Shown in pieces: positions 1-6,048 of a stretch of 6,366 nucleotides of DNA (positions within the stretch are counted from its first letter, which is position 1; each line of letters begins with the position of its first letter). A program made the translations under genes and the position numbers. A model generated the notes under the pieces. That model did not search any database. It worked only from the letters and a program-made list of their open reading frames with translations, and was not told the DNA's origin. Source of the DNA: Acidimicrobiia bacterium (GTDB taxonomy: Bacteria; Actinomycetota; Acidimicrobiia; UBA5794; JAOTWH01); the NCBI GenBank assembly GCA_029863035.1, contig JAOTWH010000132.1, forward strand, positions 1 through 6,366, written 5' to 3'.

Positions 1-20
1 TTCGCGAACTATTGGCGAGA

Positions 21-449
21 ATGCCCGACGAATACTCTGAGATCCAGGCGCTATGGAAGGCCCATTCGCTTGCCGAGGATGCCCGTGACATCCCCGGGCT
101 CATGGCCACCCTCACCCATGACTGTGTGTATGAGGTTCTCACGTCAGGGCAGCGCTGGGAGGGCCACGAGGGAGCAACCGACTTCTACATCACGCTGCTG
201 ACCGCCTTCCCCGACATCGAGTTCAATCTCACCCATATCGTCATCGGTCCTCAGGGCGTGTGTGAAGAAGCCGTGGTCACAGGTACTCACCAAGCCGACT
301 GGCTCGACATCGCGGCCACCGGGCGCGATGTGACGTTTCGAGTGGTGATCTTCTTCCCGTGGGATGTGGAGGCGAAGTTGTTCAAGGGAGAACGCGTTTA
401 TGCATTCTTCCCCGACGACGTTGTGGCGCCGGGCGGGCTTGTCTCCTAG
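21..449 (+). CDS. SnoaL-like / ester cyclase family protein (NTF2 fold)
   Basis: A 142-residue protein if it starts at the ATG at 21. It resembles small SnoaL-like 'ester cyclase' proteins of the NTF2-like alpha+beta cone fold. Support comes from the N-terminal helix with ALWKAHSLAEDARD, the following TLTHDCVYEV strand, RWEGHEGATDFY, LLTAFPDIEF, a central VTGTH strand, and a C-terminal FFPWD...KGERVYAFF segment. Length fits a single complete NTF2-like domain. There is no signal peptide or membrane segment, so it is probably cytoplasmic. The reaction and substrate cannot be told from sequence, because this family includes cyclases, isomerases and non-enzymes. The start is uncertain: an in-frame TTG lies at 12, the frame stays open to the window edge, and no convincing ribosome binding site precedes either start. 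It converges on pknB and its TAG stop overlaps the pknB stop. It has no evident functional link to the cell-wall cluster. Confidence 0.8.
   Translation: MPDEYSEIQALWKAHSLAEDARDIPGLMATLTHDCVYEVLTSGQRWEGHEGATDFYITLLTAFPDIEFNLTHIVIGPQGVCEEAVVTGTHQADWLDIAATGRDVTFRVVIFFPWDVEAKLFKGERVYAFFPDDVVAPGGLVS
446..449. other. Shared CTAG palindrome: overlapping stop codons of convergent genes
   Basis: The palindrome CTAG supplies the TAG stop of the plus-strand SnoaL-like gene (447-449) and the TAG stop of pknB on the minus strand (448-446). The two coding regions overlap tail to tail by four bases, and there is no space between them for an intergenic terminator. I saw no hairpin followed by a T-run on either strand close by. 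Confidence 0.9.
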
Positions 450-2554
450 GGAACGGTGGTCGTGGTCGTGGTCGCGGTGGCGACGCCAACCACGACGTTG
501 ATGATGGTTTCGATTGGGACCTCGCTCCCGACTGCGAGATCTTGACCGATCACGACGCCCACCAAGGGGGCCTCAACAGGCGTGGTGCTTGCCACATTGA
601 AACCGAGGCCTAGACCGGTTGCGGTGGCCTGAGCCGCCGTTTGGGTCTGACCAACCAGATCGGGCACGATGATGATGGGGATGGCACCGAGGCGTACCAC
701 GACGGTGCCGTCAACGGGCACATCCTCGTCCGGACCGGGCGTTTGAGCGGCGACCAGCCCTTCCAGACCATCGCCGGGCCGCACATCGAGCGGTTCAGGG
801 TCTAACTGGAACTCAAGGCCGAGCGCTTCGACGCTCGCTTGAGCATCGGCCAGCGACAGCCCGATCAGCAATGGGGTGGGGAGGGTCCCCGGTCCGCTCG
901 ACACTGTGAGCGTGATCGGCTGTCCCTTGGGCAGCAAGGTTCCGGCCGGTGGTTCGCTGCTGATCACGAAGCCCTCCAGGATCTCATCGGAGAATTCCTT
1001 CACCGAGATTATGAGATCAGGGTCGACTCCAGCGCTGGCCAATTGGAACCGAGCATTCGCCTCGGCCAGGTTCATTAGGGGCGGTATGACAACGGCGTCG
1101 GGGCCCGTTGACACGACCAGGTTGACCTCAACACCAGGTGGGACGTCGTTACCCGGCCTCGGATCCTGTTGGATAACGGTCCCAGCCTCGGTTTCGTCGG
1201 CGGTCTCCGTGATGGTCCCTGTTAATAGGCCGTTGGCGGCCAGCAACTCTTGGGCGTCTTGCAGGCTCATACCTTCCAGATTGGGCATCGGGAACTGCTG
1301 GGCTCCCGTGGAGATGATGACGGTTACGAACGATCCCGCTTCCACCTGCGACAGCGCCGGCGGATCGGTCTCTATCACCAGACCCGCTGCAAAGTCGGCG
1401 CTTGGCTGCAGACTTCGGTTGAACTTGAGGTCGAGATCCTGCAATACGGCAAGAGCGTCGTCCTCGCCAAGCCCAGACAGCTGAGGCACAGTGACCAATT
1501 CTCCGTCCGCGCCGTTGCTCACCAGCCGGAAAAGCAGAAAGCCGCCAACTGCCAAAGCCAGGATCAGGCCAACCACTCCGAGGACGAACAGGGGTTGGTC
1601 GGGCGATGGCTCTTCGGGGTGGATGGACACGTGGCGCGCCGTCTCGTCCGGCGGAACGGTGGCCGGAGGAGCATCCAGCAGTCGGGTCTCGGCTGTTCCA
1701 GAGGCGGCAGATGCGCCGGCGGCAGGTTGTTCGCCGCGTAGATACCGCAACAGATCTGCCCTGAGCTCCGCCGCCGACTGATAGCGATCCTCCGGGTGTT
1801 TTTCCATGGCGGTCATCACGATCTGATCCAGTTCATGGGGCACGTCGGGGTTCAGAGACGACGGGGTCTGGGCGTACTCCGACACGTGCTGGTAGGCGAT
1901 GGCCACCGTGCTCTCTCCGGCGAAGGGGGGAGCGCCGGTAAGCATCTCGTACAGGACGACTCCCAGCGAGTACAGGTCGGATCGCTCGTCCGCCGGTGTG
2001 CCCTGTGCCTGTTCGGGGCTGAAATAGGTGGCAGTGCCGATTACTGCGCCAGTCCGGGTGAGCTCTTCTGAGTCATCGAGCGCTCGGGCGATGCCCAGGT
2101 CTGTGGCCTTCACGTTGCCGTTGGCGGTCAACAGGATGTTTCCCGGCTTCAAATCCCGCCAGATGACACTGGATCGGTGAGCTACCTCGACCGCGGCGGC
2201 CACCTCGGCCGCGATCTCGGCTGCTCGCCTCGGCAACAGTGCGCCTTCCGACTTGATCACGTCGCGTAACGATCGGCCATCGACCAGCTCCATCACTATG
2301 TAATGAGTTCCCTCGTCCTCACCGGTGTCGAAGATCGAGACGATGTTCGGGTGATTGAGGCTTGCGGCCTGGTGGGCCTCCTTACGGAACCTGGTTACGA
2401 ACGCGGCGTCGGTCATGAACTGGGAATGGAGAACCTTCACCGCCACCTTTCGGTTGAGCAGGGTGTCGTCGGCCTCGAAGACGTCCGCCATGCCGCCACG
2501 GGCGATATGGGACACCAGCTGATAGCGACCGCCAAGGGTCCGTTGGGAGTTCAC
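446..2554 (-). CDS. pknB: PASTA-domain Ser/Thr protein kinase PknB
   Basis: A 702-residue transmembrane kinase that phosphorylates cell-wall and division proteins in response to peptidoglycan fragments or lipid II (known for the family). The kinase domain spans about 10-272: glycine loop ARGGMADV near 18-25, Lys40 in VAVK, helix-C Glu59, catalytic Asp134 with Lys136 and Asn139 in WRDLKPGN, metal-binding Asp152 in DLG, and SPE at 179-181. Activation-loop Thr166 and Thr168 (LTRTGAVIGT) align with the autophosphorylated Thr171/Thr173 of M. tuberculosis PknB. A linker at about 273-320 precedes one membrane segment at about 321-345. Five PASTA repeats follow, at about 353-417, 421-484, 488-555, 557-623 and 626-690, then a Thr-rich tail. 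Oddities are WRD for HRD, DLG for DFG, five repeats instead of four, no cysteine, and a single tryptophan (W132). The start is GTG, because an in-frame TAG lies 12 bases upstream and the next Met is inside the glycine loop. No clear Shine-Dalgarno is seen. Confidence 0.96.
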   Translation of the reverse strand: MNSQRTLGGRYQLVSHIARGGMADVFEADDTLLNRKVAVKVLHSQFMTDAAFVTRFRKEAHQAASLNHPNIVSIFDTGEDEGTHYIVMELVDGRSLRDVIKSEGALLPRRAAEIAAEVAAAVEVAHRSSVIWRDLKPGNILLTANGNVKATDLGIARALDDSEELTRTGAVIGTATYFSPEQAQGTPADERSDLYSLGVVLYEMLTGAPPFAGESTVAIAYQHVSEYAQTPSSLNPDVPHELDQIVMTAMEKHPEDRYQSAAELRADLLRYLRGEQPAAGASAASGTAETRLLDAPPATVPPDETARHVSIHPEEPSPDQPLFVLGVVGLILALAVGGFLLFRLVSNGADGELVTVPQLSGLGEDDALAVLQDLDLKFNRSLQPSADFAAGLVIETDPPALSQVEAGSFVTVIISTGAQQFPMPNLEGMSLQDAQELLAANGLLTGTITETADETEAGTVIQQDPRPGNDVPPGVEVNLVVSTGPDAVVIPPLMNLAEANARFQLASAGVDPDLIISVKEFSDEILEGFVISSEPPAGTLLPKGQPITLTVSSGPGTLPTPLLIGLSLADAQASVEALGLEFQLDPEPLDVRPGDGLEGLVAAQTPGPDEDVPVDGTVVVRLGAIPIIIVPDLVGQTQTAAQATATGLGLGFNVASTTPVEAPLVGVVIGQDLAVGSEVPIETIINVVVGVATATTTTTTVP
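455..478 (-). repeat. Short hexanucleotide repeat encoding PknB poly-Thr tail
   Basis: On the plus strand three tandem copies of ggtcgt (the last with one mismatch) run from 458 to 475, flanked by more ggt triplets. On the coding strand these read as alternating ACC/ACG threonine codons, giving six consecutive Thr followed by Val-Pro and the stop. The tract lies just after the last PASTA repeat, so it would sit outside the membrane. It could vary by slippage or be a low-complexity linker-like tail. Confidence 0.7.
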
Positions 2555-2580
2555 AACCGGTGGATGCTAACGGGGCCCAT
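2551..2580 (-). other. Possible 9-codon mini-ORF bridging pbpA and pknB
   Basis: The frame ATG GGC CCC GTT AGC ATC CAC CGG TTG TGA encodes MGPVSIHRL. Its ATG overlaps the pbpA stop as TGATG, and its TGA overlaps the pknB start codon as GTGA. A G-rich GGGGA (2588-2592 on the plus strand, read as complement) lies seven bases before the ATG. It could carry reinitiating ribosomes from pbpA to pknB, which lacks its own obvious ribosome binding site. An arrangement this short can arise by chance, so translation is inference. Confidence 0.3.
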
Positions 2581-4052
2581 CAATTGGTCCCCGCAAGCCA
2601 GAAAGCGAGAAGCTGTTGGGCGATAGGGGCAGCAACCGTTCCTCCAGTAGCGGATTCGCCGGCGTCGCCTCCCGATTCGACCAGCACGGCAACCGCGATC
2701 GACCGCTCGTCGGGGCCAGCGTTGACGGGACCGAATCCGATGAACCATGCATCGGGAGCTCCGATCTCACGCTCTGGGGTTCCGGTCTTGCCCCCAACGC
2801 GCACTCGAGGAACCGAGGCCCTGGTGCCGGTTCCCGAGGTGATGACTCTCTCCATGAGGTCTTCGAGCACCGTGGCAGTGGCGGGGCTGAACGCTCGGCG
2901 CCAAACCGTGGGACGAGTGGTCTCTAGCACTTGACCGTCGGCGTCGGTCACCTCGGCCACCAGGTACGGGGTCATTACGACGCCATCGTTCGCTACCGCT
3001 GCTGCAACCATCGCCATCTGCAGGGGCGTAACCCGGACGTCACGTTCGCCGAGCGCAGTCTGAGCCACGGCTGGCAGGTCGTTGACGAACTCGTCCGCGG
3101 TTGGGATTGCCGAAGCTACGACGTCGAACTCGAAGGGCACCTCGGTGTTGAACCCCGCCGCTTCCGCCTGTGCTACCAGATCGCCGCCGCCCACCTCCAT
3201 GCCGATGATGCCGAAAACGGTGTTGCAGGACAGGGCGAACGCGATCTGAAATGTCACTTGCTCGGTGCCGCCACAAGAACCGTCGGCGAAATTGGAGATG
3301 GTGGCATCGGTGCCCGGCAGGTCGAGCTCCCCAGGGTTGGGAAAGAGGGTGTCGGTAGTGGTAGAACCAGATTCGATCGCAGCTGCCGCCGTCAGCACCT
3401 TGAAGGTGGACCCCGGCGCGTACAGCTCACGGATAGCCCGGTTGGTCAACGGAGTGGCCGGGTCGCTCTCCAGCGCATCTCCCGCCTCGGTTGCGCCAAG
3501 CGTTACGAGCACGTTGGGGTCGAAGCTCGGGTTGGAGACCATGGCGAGCACCGCTCCGGTGGCTGGGTCGAGGGCAACTACCGCGCCGGTTTGGTCTCCC
3601 AGTGCCGCGGTTGCTATCTGCTGTAGCTCGTGGTTGACAGTGATTCGCAGACCCTTGGCCCGCAGATCCTCTCCTGCCAACGCGTCTAGCAAGCCAGAGA
3701 TGGTGGAGTCGCGATCGGACGCCAGCGCTCCAGCCCTGCTCCTCTCCAGCCCACTGTCGCCGAAGATGGCGGAGGTGTATCCGACGAGGTGGGCATAGAG
3801 CGAGCCATGGGGGTAGGTGCGCTGGAACGATTGGGTGTCAGAGGCGTCGGCTACCGATTCGGCGACGATCTCGCCGTCTGCTGTGACGATTCCGCCACGT
3901 TCCCGGCCGGCTCTGTCGAGAGCCACCCTGGCGTTGCGGGAGTCATCGCGATAGCGCGGTCCGGCGATGGCTTGGTCGTACGAGACCATCGCCACCAGCA
4001 GCGCAAAGGCCGCGAACAAGATCATGGCAAGGCGTTGGATGGGAAGGTTCAT
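2580..4052 (-). CDS. pbpA: Penicillin-binding protein PbpA (class B, D,D-transpeptidase)
   Basis: A 490-residue membrane-anchored transpeptidase that cross-links peptidoglycan stem peptides on the outer face of the membrane, expected to pair with RodA. A short cytoplasmic tail and one membrane segment (about 8-30) lead into an N-terminal non-catalytic domain (about 31-135, with HLVGYTSAIFGDSGLE). The transpeptidase domain (about 150-485) shows all three catalytic motifs: STFK with nucleophile Ser215 and Lys218, SCN at 275-277, and KTG at 422-424. Cys260 and Cys276 are spaced as in M. tuberculosis PBPA, where I recall an active-site disulfide. Length is close to the mycobacterial protein (about 491). 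The ATG start overlaps the rodA stop as ATGA and is preceded by GAGGAG five bases upstream. The stop is 25 bases before pknB. Serine and lysine motifs are intact, so it should bind beta-lactams. Confidence 0.96.
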   Translation of the reverse strand: MNLPIQRLAMILFAAFALLVAMVSYDQAIAGPRYRDDSRNARVALDRAGRERGGIVTADGEIVAESVADASDTQSFQRTYPHGSLYAHLVGYTSAIFGDSGLERSRAGALASDRDSTISGLLDALAGEDLRAKGLRITVNHELQQIATAALGDQTGAVVALDPATGAVLAMVSNPSFDPNVLVTLGATEAGDALESDPATPLTNRAIRELYAPGSTFKVLTAAAAIESGSTTTDTLFPNPGELDLPGTDATISNFADGSCGGTEQVTFQIAFALSCNTVFGIIGMEVGGGDLVAQAEAAGFNTEVPFEFDVVASAIPTADEFVNDLPAVAQTALGERDVRVTPLQMAMVAAAVANDGVVMTPYLVAEVTDADGQVLETTRPTVWRRAFSPATATVLEDLMERVITSGTGTRASVPRVRVGGKTGTPEREIGAPDAWFIGFGPVNAGPDERSIAVAVLVESGGDAGESATGGTVAAPIAQQLLAFWLAGTN

Positions 4053-5344
4053 GTCCGCTCCTCATGGGAGATTCGGACCAACAAAGCCACGGCGACCATG
4101 TTCGCCAGCAGTGACGATCCTCCGTATGACATGAAGGGCAGCGCTATCCCCGTGACCGGCAAGAGCCGCACCACTCCGGCGATGATGAGGAACGTCTGGA
4201 TGCCAAGCGTCAGTGTGAGGCCGGCTGCCAGCAGTTTTCTGAAGAGATCACGTGAATGGATGGCCACGCCCATGCCCACTCCGACCAGCAGAGCGAAGCC
4301 GGCGAGGACCGCCATCGATCCTGCCAGACCCGTCTCCTCGGCCACCGCGGCGAAGACATAGTCGGTGGCCGCGGCCGGGATCAGGTCGGGCCGGCCGATG
4401 CCGAGGCCCGACCCTGTTAACGAACCACTCCCCAGCGCGAACAGGCTCTGTGCCACCTGGTAGCCGGTACCGAGGAAGTCATCGAAGGGATGGAGCCACG
4501 CGCTCACTCGTACCTGCACATGGTCGAAGGCGAGCCATGCGGCTACCCCGCCCCCTATCGCCAGAAAGCCACCCCCAGCCAGATAGCTGTGTCGACCAGT
4601 GGCGGCGTAGAGCATGGTGACGAACACGGCGAACAGCAGCAGCGATGCGCCCAGATCGCGCTGGTAGATCAACACCACGAACGCCATTCCGAATGCGATC
4701 AAGACCGGGACGGCCTGACGCGGCTCGGGGACGTGGACCGGCCCGATCTTGCGCTGCATCACCCGGAGCGTTTGGTGTCTCTCGGCCAGAAACGACGCCA
4801 GGAAGGCAACGACCAGCAGCTTGGCCACCTCGCCCGGCTGAAAGCTGGCGGCGTCGGGGGTGCCGGGAAGGTCGAGGCGGACCCACAGTCTGGAGCCGTT
4901 GATCTCGGCACCATGAAGCGGCCACGATTCAGGCAGCAATGGCATCAGCAACAAGCCGATGGCTCCCACCAGGAACAAGTAGCGATAGCGTCGCAGCAGG
5001 GCCACGCCCTCGTCGCGCAGCCACCACAGAACCAACACCGCCGCCCCGGCAGAGGCCAACAGCCACCAGCGTTGGTCGGAACCCAGGCCAGGATCTATCC
5101 GGTAGACCTCAATGAATCCCACCGCAGTCAGCAAGGCGACCAGTGGGAACAGGAGTGGCGTGGAGCGCGACGCCCATCTCTCGGTTGCCCAGTACATAGC
5201 TCCGAAGGCCATGGCGAACACGCCGAAGGTGAGGGCGACCTGCGCATCTACCCCGTCATCGCGGGCGAAGTTGACCAGGGCGACTCCGAATGCGGCGACG
5301 ATGGCAGCCGCTGTGAGCAGCGAAGCCTCGGCGGGTCGTGTCAT
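4049..5344 (-). CDS. rodA: SEDS-family peptidoglycan glycosyltransferase RodA/FtsW
   Basis: A 431-residue integral membrane protein that polymerises lipid II into glycan strands. About twelve hydrophobic segments are visible, at roughly 8-26, 34-53, 63-80, 92-109, 119-137, 171-188, 210-228, 231-248, 255-272, 335-362, 370-393 and 400-425. Family signatures are INGSRLWVRL (148-157) with SFQPGEVAK (167-175), GYQVAQS (294-300), GSGLGIG (311-317), TDYVFAAVAEETG (327-339), and the C-terminal VTGIALPFMSYGGSS (397-411). Asp328 in TDY aligns with the putative catalytic Asp of the TDF motif (Asp297 in E. coli FtsW). The Glu usual in the PExxTDF context is Ala324 here. Position between pstP and pbpA identifies it as the RodA of this conserved cluster rather than the dcw-cluster FtsW. 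The ATG overlaps the pstP stop as ATGA, and the ribosome binding site is weak, so coupling to pstP translation is likely. Confidence 0.95.
   Translation of the reverse strand: MTRPAEASLLTAAAIVAAFGVALVNFARDDGVDAQVALTFGVFAMAFGAMYWATERWASRSTPLLFPLVALLTAVGFIEVYRIDPGLGSDQRWWLLASAGAAVLVLWWLRDEGVALLRRYRYLFLVGAIGLLLMPLLPESWPLHGAEINGSRLWVRLDLPGTPDAASFQPGEVAKLLVVAFLASFLAERHQTLRVMQRKIGPVHVPEPRQAVPVLIAFGMAFVVLIYQRDLGASLLLFAVFVTMLYAATGRHSYLAGGGFLAIGGGVAAWLAFDHVQVRVSAWLHPFDDFLGTGYQVAQSLFALGSGSLTGSGLGIGRPDLIPAAATDYVFAAVAEETGLAGSMAVLAGFALLVGVGMGVAIHSRDLFRKLLAAGLTLTLGIQTFLIIAGVVRLLPVTGIALPFMSYGGSSLLANMVAVALLVRISHEERT
4058..4063 (-). promoter_or_regulatory. Shine-Dalgarno of pbpA
   Basis: GAGGAG on the minus strand, five bases before the pbpA ATG (4052-4050), inside the last codons of rodA. 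It supports this start and the coupled ATGA junction. Confidence 0.75.
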
Positions 5345-6048
5345 GCCTGGAAGTCGACGATCACCACGGTCACGTTGTCGAAACCGCCGGCGTTGTTAGC
5401 CGCTTCGACCAGGTTCCACGCTGTTTCTTCGGGTACACCCTTCTTCAATATCTTGGTGATCTCGGCGTCGGTCAACATCGTCGTCAGCCCATCAGAGCAG
5501 AGCAGAACTCGATCGCCAGGCTCCAATTCAAGTTCGACGCTGTCGATCTCGATGGCCTGGGCCATGCCGAGCGAGCGGGTGAGCAGGTTGCGCTGTGGGT
5601 GACCGCGAACGTCCTCGGCCCTGATGCGTCCCGCTGCCAGCAGCTCTGCCACCAGGGTGTGGTCGTGGCTCAGCTGAACGAGTTCGCCCTCGTGTAAGAC
5701 GTACGCCCGACTGTCGCCCACATGGCCTATCTCCAACTTGCCGTTCTCGCCGAATGCCCCAAGCGTGAGCGTCGTGCCCATTCCGGCTAGCGCTGGTTCC
5801 TCTATGACGCCTTCGACGACCGCGGTGTTGGCGGAGGCCAGCCTGTTCGGCACCGATACGTCACCGGCTACGGCCGCCTGCAGTGCGAGACGCGATGCAA
5901 CCTCTCCTCCGGTATGGCCGCCCATACCGTCGGCGACAGCGGCGATGAATGGCCCCGATTCGGTACCGGCACCTTCCGGATAGGCGGCGTCCTGGTTCTG
6001 GGTGCGATGCAGGCCGATATGGGTTGCGACTGCCCACAGGTAGGTCAT
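5341..6048 (-). CDS. pstP: PP2C-family Ser/Thr phosphatase PstP (cytosolic form)
   Basis: A 235-residue metal-dependent phosphatase expected to dephosphorylate PknB and its targets. PP2C motifs are in order: HRTQNQDA (14-21), VADGMGGHTGGE (38-49) with metal ligand Asp40, GMGTTL (89-94), GHVGDSRAYVL (108-118) with Asp112, LLTRSLG (155-161), CSDGLT (184-189) with Asp186, and GGFDNVTVVIV (221-231) with Asp224. All expected metal-binding aspartates are present. The protein ends right after the catalytic domain, whereas mycobacterial PstP (about 514 residues) continues into a membrane segment and an external domain. This one resembles soluble PrpC/Stp phosphatases in size. The ATG overlaps the upstream FHA gene stop as ATGA and has GGAGG four bases before it, and its own stop overlaps the rodA start in the same way. 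Confidence 0.95.
   Translation of the reverse strand: MTYLWAVATHIGLHRTQNQDAAYPEGAGTESGPFIAAVADGMGGHTGGEVASRLALQAAVAGDVSVPNRLASANTAVVEGVIEEPALAGMGTTLTLGAFGENGKLEIGHVGDSRAYVLHEGELVQLSHDHTLVAELLAAGRIRAEDVRGHPQRNLLTRSLGMAQAIEIDSVELELEPGDRVLLCSDGLTTMLTDAEITKILKKGVPEETAWNLVEAANNAGGFDNVTVVIVDFQA

Noticed and set aside
12..20. TTG at 12 as the start of the SnoaL-like gene
   Set aside because: Possible, but the ATG at 21 fits the family's usual N terminus better. Neither has a clear ribosome binding site and the frame is open to the edge, so the start remains uncertain.
440..500. Possible terminator at the convergent junction
   Set aside because: GC-rich sequence with partial self-complementarity (ggcgacgcc), but the loop is too small for a good hairpin and no T-run follows on either strand.
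876..1484. Plus-strand open frame of about 200 codons opposite the PASTA repeats of pknB
   Set aside because: Ser/Pro/Arg-rich low-information translation antisense to clear PASTA repeats, with no family resemblance.
2555..2579. Promoter for pknB in the gap after pbpA
   Set aside because: The 25-base gap is GC-rich and holds no recognisable -10/-35 pair. A promoter inside pbpA cannot be excluded but is not visible.
2931..3626. Plus-strand open frame opposite pbpA
   Set aside because: Arg/Gly/His-rich, antisense to the transpeptidase domain that holds all catalytic motifs. No domain is visible.
4490..5602. Long plus-strand open frame (about 370 codons) opposite rodA and the end of pstP
   Set aside because: Rich in Gln, His, Arg and Gly with no recognisable domain, and it runs antisense across a well-supported rodA/pstP junction. 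It is a shadow of GC-rich coding sequence.
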